Of a stretch of DNA of 64,000 bases, positions 40,776 to 49,573 are shown one piece after another. The DNA comes from Amycolatopsis sp. GM8 (lineage in GTDB: Bacteria; Actinomycetota; Actinomycetes; Mycobacteriales; Pseudonocardiaceae): assembly GCF_021653975.1 (NCBI RefSeq), contig NZ_JAJKFK010000006.1:353789-417788 (forward strand), read 5' to 3'. The position numbers and the translations under genes are program-made. The notes beneath the pieces are model-generated. The model did no database searches, was not told the origin of the DNA, and was given only the letters and a program-made list of their open reading frames with translations. The first letter of the stretch is position 1. Each line of letters opens with the position of its first letter.

Positions 40776-43045
40776 TACCTGTATGCCGCCTTGAGTGTTC
40801 GCTCGATCGGTCCGCCCTCGGCGACGTCGCCGGCGGCCACGAGTTCGTCGACGCGCTCCGGTGCCACTCCGGCCTCGACCAGTACGGCCCGGGAGTGCTC
40901 GCCCAGGCCCGGCGGAACCAGTGGGCCGAAGCGGCCGGTGCGGCTGAACGTCGCGTACCGGCCGGGCGCCGAAATGAAGGAACGACCATCCGACGCCGGT
41001 ACCAGGTGCAGGAACTCCGACTCCAGCAGGCGAGGATCGCGGATCACGTCACCGATCTTGCGGACGCGCACGGCCGGGACACCGGCGGCGGTCAGGGCCG
41101 CCACCGCGTCGTCGGGCTCCAACGCGAGCAGGGCGTCGGCGAGGTCGCCCCCGAACGCGGCCGTCAGCCGAGCCCGGGTGTCGTCATTGTCCGGGGCCTG
41201 CATACGAATCCACCCGTTCTTCACCGGATACATGCGGTCGTAGCGGCCCGGGCCCTTGTAGTCCGGCGCGCCGGCGGGGGAGTCGGCCGCGTCGGGGTAG
41301 GTCGTGAGTTCACCGCTTTGCAGGTAGGTCGCGGTGCCGATGAGCGAGTCGAAGATGTGCTGGCCCACTCCGGTGCGCAGCCGGCTGAAGATGCCCAGGG
41401 TGACGGCGACGGCCGACATGGCCGCGGTGGCATTGTCGTTGACCGCGATGGTGTTGACGACCGGTTCACCGTCTCCGCCCTCGGCCCGCATCATCCCGCA
41501 CAGGCCTTGGATCACCACGTCGACGCCGCCCAGGTGGCTCATCGGGCCGGTGTGGCCATAGGCCGACATCGAGACGACGGTGAGCCGCGGGTTCACCGCC
41601 GCGAGGTGGTCGTAGTCGATTTCCAGTGCCGCTGTCGCGCCGGGCCGCAGCCCGTCGATCAGCGCGTCGGCGTGCCGCACGACGTCGTAGAACGCCGCCC
41701 GCCCGCCAGCCGACTTGAGGTCGATGGCCAGGCTTCGCATGCCGCGGCTGACCGCGTAGGCGTTCTGCCGGAACGGATCGCCGCTGACCGGCTCGACCCG
41801 GATGACGTCGGCGCCGAGTTCGGCCAGCAGGAACCCGGAGAACGGCGTCGCCACGAACGCACCCGTGACCAGCACCGTCAATCCGTGCAGCGGGCCCGGC
41901 CGGATCGGGCCTGCGATGGGGGCCGGCTGCTCGTCCCAGGGCGCGATGGTGTCGCAGCGGCCTCCCCATACCGGTGCCGGCCCGCGCACCCGCCCCGGTG
42001 TGGCGCTGAGCTGGATCGGGATTCCGGGCATGACGACCCGGCCGCGCTCGGGATCGTCGAGTTCCGCGCGCATGCCGATGGCGCGGATCTGGGGGTGATC
42101 GAGCCACTCCCGGCGATCCGCGACGATCGCATAAGGGATCCCCGCGGCGTCCAGTGCGGCGACCCAGTCCGTGCTCGGCGCCGCACGGAAGGCCTCCGCG
42201 ACCTTCTCCCTGGCCCAGGCGAAGTTCTCCGGCAGCACGAGATTGTCGGTCAGGCCGCCCATCCGCGGCTCGGCGAGAATGTCGGAGATGCCGAGAATGC
42301 GGAGGAACTCGGCCTCGAACTTGCGTCCCAATGCGCCGACCGCGACCCACACCCCGTCACCCGCCTGGATCCGTGTGTAGGTGGGATGCCGGCCACCCAG
42401 ACCGACGGCGGTCGAGAGATCCCCGGCATCGGGGTTGACGACGAGACCGGATGTGAGCAACTGCATGAGCCCGTTGACGCCGGACACCGTGACCCGCTGC
42501 CCGCACCCCGAGCGCTCCCGTTCGATCAGCGCGGCGACGGTGCAGGCCGTCGCCCACAAGCCCTGGCTGTAGAGCACGGTGGGGTAGACCGACTCCACCG
42601 GTTCCCCCGACGACGAGCTCTGTCGCCACGCCTGTCCGCCCAGCGCGGCGAGCAGCGCGGCCGACTCGTGGCCGCCGGCCCACGGGGTGCCGCCGGGCAG
42701 ATAGGGCGGCATCTCGACCAGCACCAGGCGGCCGTTGTGGCGCAGCAATTCGCCCGAGTCGAGGCCGAGGGCGGCCAACTGTGGCGCTCCACTGGTCAGC
42801 AGGACATCGGCGCCCATGGCCTGGCGGCGCAGCCAGGAGAGTTGCGTGGCGTCCGACGAGTCGATCACAACGCCCCGTTTGCCCCGGTTCCACATCGCGA
42901 ACCCGGTGTGGTGCCGCGCCGGGTCGGCGATGGCCTGTTCGACCTTCACCACATCGGCGCCGAAGTCGGCGAGGAACATGCCGACGATGGGTCCCGCCGT
43001 GCCTTCGGTCAGGTCCAGTACCCGGATGTCGTGCATCGCGCTCAT
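40775..43045 (-). CDS. double-domain class III CoA-transferase
   Basis: A 756-residue fusion of two CaiB/BaiF-type domains (about 1-375 and 385-756). Each has an N-terminal Rossmann-like half (VLDLTEGTAGPIVGMFLADFGADVVKVE; VLVTGAFVATPFSGFLLAELGADVIRVE). The class III catalytic Asp position is filled in domain 2 (GGVDVVIQGLCG, Asp509) but reads Glu127 in domain 1 (AGGHESAALLAALGG). Family members pass CoA from one acyl-CoA to an acid. The start at ATG 43045 has GAGGTGG. It is the only acid-activating enzyme in this regulon. Its promoter carries a CTATAGA box. Confidence 0.88.
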   Translation of the reverse strand: MSAMHDIRVLDLTEGTAGPIVGMFLADFGADVVKVEQAIADPARHHTGFAMWNRGKRGVVIDSSDATQLSWLRRQAMGADVLLTSGAPQLAALGLDSGELLRHNGRLVLVEMPPYLPGGTPWAGGHESAALLAALGGQAWRQSSSSGEPVESVYPTVLYSQGLWATACTVAALIERERSGCGQRVTVSGVNGLMQLLTSGLVVNPDAGDLSTAVGLGGRHPTYTRIQAGDGVWVAVGALGRKFEAEFLRILGISDILAEPRMGGLTDNLVLPENFAWAREKVAEAFRAAPSTDWVAALDAAGIPYAIVADRREWLDHPQIRAIGMRAELDDPERGRVVMPGIPIQLSATPGRVRGPAPVWGGRCDTIAPWDEQPAPIAGPIRPGPLHGLTVLVTGAFVATPFSGFLLAELGADVIRVEPVSGDPFRQNAYAVSRGMRSLAIDLKSAGGRAAFYDVVRHADALIDGLRPGATAALEIDYDHLAAVNPRLTVVSMSAYGHTGPMSHLGGVDVVIQGLCGMMRAEGGDGEPVVNTIAVNDNATAAMSAVAVTLGIFSRLRTGVGQHIFDSLIGTATYLQSGELTTYPDAADSPAGAPDYKGPGRYDRMYPVKNGWIRMQAPDNDDTRARLTAAFGGDLADALLALEPDDAVAALTAAGVPAVRVRKIGDVIRDPRLLESEFLHLVPASDGRSFISAPGRYATFSRTGRFGPLVPPGLGEHSRAVLVEAGVAPERVDELVAAGDVAEGGPIERTLKAAYR

Positions 43046-43057
43046 GGCCACCTCGGT

Positions 43058-43078
43058 GCGAAAATCTATAGATAAGCC
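43058..43078 (-). promoter_or_regulatory. CoA-transferase promoter with CTATAGA box 5
   Basis: GAAAATCTATAGATAAG (43060-43076) contains the leftward -10 TAGATT (43068-43063). No good -35 is visible. The expected leader to the ATG at 43045 is about 11 bases and holds GAGGTGG. Confidence 0.55.
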
Positions 43079-43111
43079 TAAAGTAGGTTCGGCACGAGGC
43101 GTCGTCAAGGA

Positions 43112-43143
43112 TTGACTGCGGTGGCTGGTTTCTATAGATTTCC
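43112..43143 (+). promoter_or_regulatory. DUF35 operon promoter with CTATAGA box 6
   Basis: TTGACT (43112-43117), a 17-base spacer and TAGATT (43135-43140) make a strong promoter. The box GGTTTCTATAGATTTCC (43127-43143) overlays the -10. Transcription should begin at about 43147, which is the GTG start codon itself. Confidence 0.65.
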
Positions 43144-43146
43144 GTT

Positions 43147-43554
43147 GTGACGATGGACGGAGTTCCGGTGCCCACGCCGGAGTCGGCGCCCTTCTGGGCG
43201 GGCACGCTGCGGGGCGAACTGCGGCTACAGCAGTGCGACGACTGTGGCCGGCACTACTTCTATCCGCGAGTCTCCTGCCGTTACTGCGGATCGTCCCGGA
43301 TCCAGTGGCGGCAGGTGTCCGGGCATGGCCGGCTGGTGTCCTACATCATCAACCACCGCCAGCCGGATTCCGCCGGCAGGCAACCGATCATCGCGCTGGT
43401 CGAGCTCGACGAGGGGCCGCGGATGATGACGAACATCGTCGGCGTCGACGCGGATCCCGACCTGTTGCCCCTGGACGCGCGCCTGACCGTCGAGTTCGAA
43501 GTTCGAGGAGACCAGGCGATACCGGTCTTCCGCCTGGAGGGCGCAGCCTCATGA
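43147..43554 (+). CDS. DUF35 OB-fold/zinc-ribbon protein (module A)
   Basis: A 135-residue acyl-CoA-associated protein. The N-terminal rubredoxin-like ribbon has CDDC and CRYC, and an OB-fold follows (GRLVSYIINHRQ to RMMTNIVGVDAD). Such proteins bind and support thiolase-like partners such as the Ltp2 aldolase in cholesterol side-chain cleavage. The GTG start lies at the predicted transcript start, so the mRNA is probably leaderless. It overlaps the next gene by four bases (ATGA), as expected for a stable complex. Confidence 0.88.
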   Translation: MTMDGVPVPTPESAPFWAGTLRGELRLQQCDDCGRHYFYPRVSCRYCGSSRIQWRQVSGHGRLVSYIINHRQPDSAGRQPIIALVELDEGPRMMTNIVGVDADPDLLPLDARLTVEFEVRGDQAIPVFRLEGAAS

Positions 43555-44708
43555 CCACGATGCATGGTGGCGGTGTCGTCATCGCCGGCGCCGCCGAGAC
43601 CGACGAAGTAGGGGCGCTGCCCGAACATTCGGTGCTGCGGCTGCACGGCGAGGCGGCGCGCAACGCCCTCGCCGACGCCGGTCTCCAGCCCGGTGACGTC
43701 GACGGCATCGCGACCGCCGGCCACAACGTGGTCGAGATCGCGCATCACCTCGGGATCGCGCCGCGCTGGCTCGACGGCACCTCGGTCGGCGGGTGCAGCT
43801 TCATGCTGCACGTGCGCCACGCGGCGGCCGCGATCGCCGCCGGGGCCGCCGACGTCGTGCTCGTGACCCACGGGGAGTCCGGACGGTCCCGGGTCGGCGT
43901 CACGCCTTACAGCATCGGTCCCGATTCCCTCAAGGGGCAGTTCGAGGCTCCGTTCGGCTCAACCGCCCCGTTTTCGTCGTTCACCGTGCCGGCGCTGCGG
44001 TTCCTGCACGACCGCGGCATGAGCCGCCGTGACCTCGCCGCGGTCGTGGTCGCGCAGCGCGAGTGGGCGTTTCGCAATCCGCGTGCGTTTCGCAGGAAGC
44101 CGATTACGGTCGACGAAGTTCTCGACCGGCCACCGGTCGCCTATCCCTTCACCCGCGACATGTGCTGCGTCGTCACCGATGGCGGCGGCGCGCTCGTGCT
44201 CACCAGCGCCGAGCGCGCGGCGGATCTGCCCAACGGCGACAGGCGGGTTTACGTATTGGGCTCGGGGGAGGCGAGTGAGTCCTCGCTGGTGTCCCAAATG
44301 GACGATGTCTCCTCGTTCGGCGCGTTCCGGCGAGCGAGTGCCGAAGCCTTCGCCACCGCCGGAATCATGCCGGCCGACGTCGACCACCTCATGGCCTACG
44401 ACGCGTTCGCGCACGTCCCGCTGTACATGCTCGAGGATCTCGGTTTCGTGAGTCACGGTGAATCGGGCGCGTTCGTCGCGAGCGGAAACACCGGTCCGGG
44501 CGGCACGCTGCCGATGAACACGAACGGCGGCGGGCTTTCCTACACCCACACCGGCATGTACGGGATGTTCGCGATCCAGGAGGCGGTGCGCCAGCTACGG
44601 GGCGAGGCACCGGCCCAGGTGCCCGACGCCGAGGTGAGTTTCGTGCAGGGCGTCGGCATGTTCTTCGGCGCCGCCGGCAGCCTCGTGTTCGCCAACCGCT
44701 TGCCGTAG
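43551..44708 (+). CDS. thiolase-like / Ltp2-type lyase (module A)
   Basis: A 385-residue thiolase-fold protein of the lipid-transfer branch. The N-terminal half has DVDGIATAGHN and TSVGGCSFMLHVRHAAAAI, with a Cys (82) near the usual nucleophile site but not the CxS/CxG context of true thiolases. The C-terminal half reads GNTGPGGTLPMNTNGGGLSYTHTGMYG, without GHPxGATG. With a DUF35 partner this fits a retro-aldolase that splits 3-hydroxyacyl-CoAs having a blocked beta position. The substrate is not known. Confidence 0.82.
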   Translation: MTTMHGGGVVIAGAAETDEVGALPEHSVLRLHGEAARNALADAGLQPGDVDGIATAGHNVVEIAHHLGIAPRWLDGTSVGGCSFMLHVRHAAAAIAAGAADVVLVTHGESGRSRVGVTPYSIGPDSLKGQFEAPFGSTAPFSSFTVPALRFLHDRGMSRRDLAAVVVAQREWAFRNPRAFRRKPITVDEVLDRPPVAYPFTRDMCCVVTDGGGALVLTSAERAADLPNGDRRVYVLGSGEASESSLVSQMDDVSSFGAFRRASAEAFATAGIMPADVDHLMAYDAFAHVPLYMLEDLGFVSHGESGAFVASGNTGPGGTLPMNTNGGGLSYTHTGMYGMFAIQEAVRQLRGEAPAQVPDAEVSFVQGVGMFFGAAGSLVFANRLP

Positions 44709-44720
44709 AAGGGAAATGCC

Positions 44721-45920
44721 GTGACCGGGTTGGACGACTATCGCGAGCGGGCGCGCCGGTGGCTGGTGGCGAATGCCTCGCCGGGCGACGAGAACGAGTC
44801 CGAGATCGAGCGCGCCAAACGGTTCCAGCACGCGCTCTTCTCGGCCGGGTATGCCGGGATCACCTGGCCGCCCGAGTACGGCGGCCAGGGCCTGAGCACC
44901 GACGAACTGGTGGCGTTCAACGAGGCCGCCGCCGACTTCGAGCTGCCGGTCATCCCGCTGTCGATCGGCATGGGCATGGCCGGGCCGACGATCCTGGAAT
45001 TGGGCACGCACGCGCAGAAGTCGCGATATATCCCCGCCTTGCTCCGCGGCGACGAGGTGTGGTGCCAGATGTTCTCCGAGCCCGATGCCGGGTCGGACGT
45101 GGCAGGCCTGCGGACGAAGGCGGTCCGCACCGACGCCGGTTGGCTGCTCGACGGGCGGAAGGTTTGGACGTCCAACGCGCAATGGGCCGACTTCGGCGTG
45201 ATCCTGGCCCGGACCGATTCGAACGCGCCGAAACACCGCGGCATCACGATGTTCATCGTCGACATGCGCGAACCCGGAGTCACCGTCCGGCCCCTGGTCG
45301 TGGCGACCGGCGAGGCGCCGTTCAACGAGGTCGTGCTCGATGGGGTTCTCGTGGCGCAGGACGCGGTGCTCGGAGAAGTGAACCGCGGCTGGGAGGCCGC
45401 TGTGGCGATGCTGCGCCACGAGCGGGTTTCGATCGGCACGCGGGTCCAGAAGCGGGCCAACGCACTGGGTTTCGACAACCTCGCCGAACTCGCCCGGCGC
45501 CGGGGTGTCACCGGTGATGTGACGGTGCGGCGGCGGCTCGCCGAGGCTTACGTCCGCGAGTCGGCGGTGCTGGCCTATGGCCGCGTGCTGCAGGCCGAGG
45601 GCAAGGCCGGCATCGAGGTGGGACCTCGCGGATCGGTCGCCAAGCTGGCCGGCGCCGAGCTGAGACTGTGGCAAGCGAGTGTCGCCCAGGAAATCCTCGG
45701 CCCCGATGTGGCGCTCGGCGACCCCGAGTTCGACGCCGTCGCATTGGGCATGGTGGCCGCACCGGGTGTGGCGACCGCCGGCGGGACCAACGAAATCCAG
45801 CGCAACATCATCGCCGAGCGCATCCTCGGGCTGCCGAAGGACGGCGGGATCGCCGACCGGAACACGCCCTTCAACCGGATCCGCACGTCGCGTCGCGCCG
45901 GCCACGAAGCCGAGGGATGA
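44721..45920 (+). CDS. acyl-CoA dehydrogenase (FadE pair, subunit 1)
   Basis: A 399-residue FAD enzyme. It has ITWPPEYGGQGLS, MFSEPDAGSDVAGLRTKA, DGRKVWTSNAQWADFG and the C-terminal GVATAGGTNEIQRNIIAERILGLP. It starts at GTG 44721 and is followed four bases after its stop by a second, diverged ACAD. Such adjacent, unequal pairs form alpha2beta2 enzymes in actinobacteria and act on bulky, often cyclic acyl-CoAs. It should introduce the 2,3 double bond that MaoC then hydrates. Confidence 0.92.
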   Translation: MTGLDDYRERARRWLVANASPGDENESEIERAKRFQHALFSAGYAGITWPPEYGGQGLSTDELVAFNEAAADFELPVIPLSIGMGMAGPTILELGTHAQKSRYIPALLRGDEVWCQMFSEPDAGSDVAGLRTKAVRTDAGWLLDGRKVWTSNAQWADFGVILARTDSNAPKHRGITMFIVDMREPGVTVRPLVVATGEAPFNEVVLDGVLVAQDAVLGEVNRGWEAAVAMLRHERVSIGTRVQKRANALGFDNLAELARRRGVTGDVTVRRRLAEAYVRESAVLAYGRVLQAEGKAGIEVGPRGSVAKLAGAELRLWQASVAQEILGPDVALGDPEFDAVALGMVAAPGVATAGGTNEIQRNIIAERILGLPKDGGIADRNTPFNRIRTSRRAGHEAEG

Positions 45921-45924
45921 CGCG

Positions 45925-47037
45925 ATGTCACTGGTCTATACCACTGAACAGGTCGAACTCGCCGAGGCGGTCCGGCGTTTCGTTGCCGAGCGGGCACCGC
46001 TTTCGGTTGTCCGTGAGGTCGCGGGCCGAGAGGCCCCGTTCGACGTGCCGCTCTGGCGAGCGCTGAGCGACGAACTCGGTCTGACCGGTGTGATCGTCCC
46101 CGCGAAATACGGGGGCGCCGGCGGATCGGTCGCCGATCTCACCGTCGCGCTGCGCGAACTCGGCGCCGGGTTGGTGCCCTCGCCGCTCGTGGCTTCCGGC
46201 GTCCTCGCCGCGACAGCTCTGCTGGCCAGTGTGGACGAGGACCTCAAATTCACCTGGCTGCCACGGATCGCGGACGGCTCGGTGATCGGCGCGCTGGCCG
46301 TCAGCGAGCCGGAAGTCGAGCCCTGGGTTCCGGCTCGACCGCGGACGGTGGTGACCGGCGACGGGTCCGGTCTGCGTGTGAGTGGCCGCAAGTCGGCCGT
46401 CCTCAATGGACCGGAAGCCGACATCCTGCTCGTTCACGCGGCAGACGGGGGAGAGGCCGGACTCTATCTGGTCGAGGCGTCCGCCCCCGGTGTGGTCGTC
46501 GAGCGGGCGAAGTCGATCGACCCGACCCGGAGTCTCGCGACCGTGACCTTCGAGGAATGCCTTGCTGTTCCTGTGGCCGGCGACGCGGCGGAGATCCTTG
46601 GCCGAGTCGTCGACGCAACCAATCTCGCACTGGTCGCCGAGCAGGTCGGCGCGATCAAGGCCTGCCTCGCGATGACCGTCGAGTACGCCCAGGACCGGTT
46701 CACCTTCGGCCAGCCGATCGGGGCCTATCAGGGGGTCAAGCACAAGCTGGCCGATCTGTACACCTCCTCGGCGCTCGCCGATGCCGCGCTGCGCACCGCG
46801 ACCGAGGCCGCCGACCAGGACTCGGCGGAACTCGTGCTCGCGGCCGCGTCGGCCCGGGCCCTGACTTCGCCCGCCTATGTGCGGGCGGCCATGACGACCA
46901 TGCTGCTGCACGGTGGTCTGGGCTTCACCTGGGAACACGACGCGCATTTCTTCTACAAGAACGCGATCGCGGGAAACGTGCTGTTCGGGGGAGCGGCCTA
47001 CCAATTGGAGCGGGTGGCGACCAGCCTGAGTCTGTAA
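45925..47037 (+). CDS. acyl-CoA dehydrogenase (FadE pair, subunit 2)
   Basis: A 370-residue ACAD. It has GLTGVIVPAKYGGAGGSVADLTVALRELG, VSEPEVEPW in place of the usual EPxxGSD segment, QDRFTFGQPIGAYQGVKHKLAD and the tail HGGLGFTWEHDAHFFYKNAIAGNVLFG. The weak FAD segment and the Glu in FTWEHD fit one half of a heterotetrameric ChsE-like enzyme. The start at ATG 45925 is four bases after the previous stop. It is the last gene of the operon and is convergent with the TetR gene. Confidence 0.92.
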   Translation: MSLVYTTEQVELAEAVRRFVAERAPLSVVREVAGREAPFDVPLWRALSDELGLTGVIVPAKYGGAGGSVADLTVALRELGAGLVPSPLVASGVLAATALLASVDEDLKFTWLPRIADGSVIGALAVSEPEVEPWVPARPRTVVTGDGSGLRVSGRKSAVLNGPEADILLVHAADGGEAGLYLVEASAPGVVVERAKSIDPTRSLATVTFEECLAVPVAGDAAEILGRVVDATNLALVAEQVGAIKACLAMTVEYAQDRFTFGQPIGAYQGVKHKLADLYTSSALADAALRTATEAADQDSAELVLAAASARALTSPAYVRAAMTTMLLHGGLGFTWEHDAHFFYKNAIAGNVLFGGAAYQLERVATSLSL

Positions 47038-47041
47038 ACGG

Positions 47042-47692
47042 TCAATGCGCGAGCAGCCCGTCGATGATGACGCGCAGCGCGCGCTCGGTGCTCGCCTGGC
47101 GGTGCGCCGAGTCGACCGAGGCGCGCGCTTCCGGGGCGACGATCACACCGTGGATCAGCGTGACGAGATCCTCGCCATCGATGTCCCGCCGGATCGCGCC
47201 GGCCGCTTGTGCCGGTTCCAGCAGGCCGGCCGCCGCCTTGATCAGGACCGTGTGACCCCACTCGGCGTTGCCTTCTGGATCGCTTTCCCGTAGCCCTTGC
47301 GAGATCAGGGCCGACAAGACGCCGCGCACCTCGATGCCCAGCGTGATGAACTCGCGCAGCCACTGGATCAGCGCCTCCCGCGGTTCTTCGGCTGCTGCCA
47401 GCTCGACCGCCCGCTCGGCGAAGCGGGCCGTGCGGTCCCGGTAGACCCGTTCGAACAGGTGCATCCGGCTGGGAAAATGCCGGTAGAAGGTCGCGGGTCC
47501 GACACCCGCCTCGCGGGCGACCTCCTCCAGCGCCACCGCGGGGCCGTGGCGCGCGATGAGCAGCTCGGCCGCGCGGACGATCTGTTCGATGTTGCGCTGC
47601 GCGTCGGCTCTCGGGCGGCGGCGCCGCGTCGACGCCGCGGCGTTGTCCGCCACCGAGTTTCTCCGTTCACTTGCGTTTGTGACTGATGCCAC
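47042..47692 (-). CDS. TetR family regulator
   Basis: A 216-residue regulator. After a basic, disordered N-terminus (TRRRRPRADAQRN), the helix-turn-helix is AAELLIARHGPAVALEEVAREAGVGPATFYRHFPSRMHLFERVY. The start is unsure: GTG 47692 has a weak ribosome site, while GTG 47653 has GGAG nine bases upstream. It is convergent with the FadE pair at the end of the catabolic region and is the best local candidate to bind the six CTATAGA boxes, though its own upstream region lacks one. Confidence 0.85.
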   Translation of the reverse strand: MASVTNASERRNSVADNAAASTRRRRPRADAQRNIEQIVRAAELLIARHGPAVALEEVAREAGVGPATFYRHFPSRMHLFERVYRDRTARFAERAVELAAAEEPREALIQWLREFITLGIEVRGVLSALISQGLRESDPEGNAEWGHTVLIKAAAGLLEPAQAAGAIRRDIDGEDLVTLIHGVIVAPEARASVDSAHRQASTERALRVIIDGLLAH

Positions 47693-47718
47693 CCTACACT
47701 CGGATTAACTGATAGCCA

Positions 47719-47733
47719 ACACTCACTTAGTGT
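47719..47733. promoter_or_regulatory. inverted repeat in TetR/IclR divergent gap
   Basis: ACACT (47719-47723) and AGTGT (47729-47733) are inverted copies around CACTT. The site sits in the 74-base gap between the TetR gene and the IclR gene, and may control either. Confidence 0.35.
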
Positions 47734-47766
47734 CGGGAGCAGGCCTCACACGCTCGAGGAGGAGCG

Positions 47767-48543
47767 ATGTCCACCAGCGAAGCCCACGGGCACGCGCCGG
47801 ATACTTCGGTCGGTAAGGGCCTGATGGTCCTGGACGCATTGGCGCGCTCGCCCTCACCGCTCGGTATTTCCGAGATCGCGGCCCGGACCGGAATGGCGAA
47901 GTCCACGATCCACCGGCTGCTGAACACGATGGCCGGGCACGCGTATGTCGCCAAGGAAGGTGAGCGGTATCTGCTCGCGGAACGTGTTTTCGAACTCGGG
48001 AATCGGGTTCAGGTAGGTCCGGAAAAGGGGCTACGGGAGGCCGCCGCGCCCTATGTCGCCGAGCTGTTCGCGGCCACCCGGCAGACAATCCATCTCGCCG
48101 TTCTCAGCGGAGTCGATATCCTCTACATCGGCAAGGCCTCGGGAGTGGGGATGCCGAAAATGGCGACCCGGGTCGGGGGAAGGCGTCCCGCCTATGCGAC
48201 CGGGCTCGGGAAGACCCTCGTCGCCTTCGCGCCCGAGGCCGAGGTCCAGCGCAACCTCGACCGGAAGTTCCGGCAGTTCACCGCCTACACGGTGCCGGAC
48301 GGGCGGCGACTGTGGCAGTCGCTGGTCAGGGTCCGGGAGGCCGGTTTCGCCACCGACAACGAGGAGTCGTTCCTCGGTGTGACGTGCCTCGCCGCGCCGA
48401 TCTGGTCGCCGGACAAGAGCCGGGCCGTCGCGTCGATCTCATTGTCGTCCACGGTTTCCGGCCATTCGCCGAACCGCTTCAAGACCGCGTTGCTGAATAC
48501 GGCGAACCAGCTCTCCGATGCGTTGACGCGGAGTCGCGGCTGA
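47767..48543 (+). CDS. IclR family regulator of aromatic cluster
   Basis: A 258-residue IclR protein. The winged helix is LGISEIAARTGMAKSTIHRLLNTMAGHAYV. The effector domain runs from about 80 (FAATRQTIHLAVLSGVDILYIGKASG) to GLGKTLVAFAP and ATDNEESFLGVTCLAAPI, the segment that binds aromatic or small acid ligands in this family. The start at ATG 47767 follows GAGGAG. It lies just before the extradiol dioxygenase operon and is its likely regulator. It is less related to the IclR pair at 6.6-8.6 kb than those two are to each other. Confidence 0.88.
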   Translation: MSTSEAHGHAPDTSVGKGLMVLDALARSPSPLGISEIAARTGMAKSTIHRLLNTMAGHAYVAKEGERYLLAERVFELGNRVQVGPEKGLREAAAPYVAELFAATRQTIHLAVLSGVDILYIGKASGVGMPKMATRVGGRRPAYATGLGKTLVAFAPEAEVQRNLDRKFRQFTAYTVPDGRRLWQSLVRVREAGFATDNEESFLGVTCLAAPIWSPDKSRAVASISLSSTVSGHSPNRFKTALLNTANQLSDALTRSRG

Positions 48544-48655
48544 CGGGTTCTGTCTGACGGAACGATTTGGTGGCGCAATTCCAGCAATATCGCAAAGATG
48601 ACCGGGTGCGGTAATTCCTGGTCTCCGGCTATCGCTCATCCTGAGGAGAAGGTTC

Positions 48656-49546
48656 GTGGGATACATCAGAGCTCTCGGCTATATCGGAATCGGGGCGAAA
48701 GATCTCGACGCGTGGCAGGAGTTCGCCACGCGGATCCTCGGCCTCCAGGTCACGCGCGTACGGGACGCCGAGAACGCCGACACACTGTTCCTCCGCATGG
48801 ACTCCCGGCACCACCGGATCGCCGTGCGTGCCGGTGACGACGAACTGTCCTATGTGGGCTGGGAGGTCGCCAGTGAGGCCGACCTGGACCAGCAGGCCCG
48901 CGACCTGGAGGCCGCGGGAGTCGCCGTCAAGGAAGACCCGCAGCTCGCCGAGCTGCGTGGCGTCAACCGGCTCATCCGGGCGCAGGACCCCGCGGGTTTC
49001 CAGCTCGAACTCTTCTATGGCGCGGCCGTGGTGTCGACGGCCTTCGTGTCCCCGACGGGCGTCCGGTTCGTCACCAAGGACCCGAAGGGCAACGACCTGG
49101 GCCTCGGACACATCGTCCTGGTGGCCCCGAACGCCGACGAGATGATCGACTTCTATCTCCGCGTCCTCGGCTTCAAGGTGAGTGACTACATCACCTTCAA
49201 GCCCCTCGTGCTGACGTTCGCGCACGTCAATCCGCGCCACCATTCGCTCGCGTTCGCGCCCGCGCCGGAGGGGCGCAAGCCGTTCATCGACCACTTCATG
49301 CTCGAAGTCGACACCCTCGACGGGGTCGGCCGGGCGCTCGACCAGGTCCGCACAAGGGAAATCTCGGTGACGGCGAGCCTGGGCCGGCACACGAACGACG
49401 AGATGGTGTCGTTCTACATGAAGTCGCCTTCGGGGATCGGCGTCGAGTACGGCACGTCCGGCAAGTTGATCGACGACGAGACCTGGGCCGTCACCAATTG
49501 GGACGCCGCCCAGTTCTGGGGCCACGACCGCGACCACACCCACTGA
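48656..49546 (+). CDS. extradiol ring-cleavage dioxygenase, BphC-like
   Basis: A 296-residue two-domain VOC-fold enzyme. Iron ligands are His152 (GLGHIVLVAP), His213 (IDHFMLEV) and Glu264 (GVEYG). The second-shell His195/196, His245 and Tyr254 match the biphenyl-2,3-diol 1,2-dioxygenase and HsaC group. It cleaves a catechol ring next to the two hydroxyls to give a 2-hydroxy-6-oxo-dienoate. It starts at GTG 48656 after GAGAAGG. It leads an operon that has all other upper-pathway genes; 48544-48655 presumably holds the promoter, but no clear hexamers stand out. Confidence 0.92.
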   Translation: MGYIRALGYIGIGAKDLDAWQEFATRILGLQVTRVRDAENADTLFLRMDSRHHRIAVRAGDDELSYVGWEVASEADLDQQARDLEAAGVAVKEDPQLAELRGVNRLIRAQDPAGFQLELFYGAAVVSTAFVSPTGVRFVTKDPKGNDLGLGHIVLVAPNADEMIDFYLRVLGFKVSDYITFKPLVLTFAHVNPRHHSLAFAPAPEGRKPFIDHFMLEVDTLDGVGRALDQVRTREISVTASLGRHTNDEMVSFYMKSPSGIGVEYGTSGKLIDDETWAVTNWDAAQFWGHDRDHTH

Positions 49547-49573
49547 GCGCCATCTCATCGAAGGGAGACGACC

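Noticed and set aside
48544..48655. CTATAGA or TTCGG-type operator before the aromatic operon
   Set aside because: No match to any of the operator families found elsewhere in the window. The IclR site for this operon remains unidentified.
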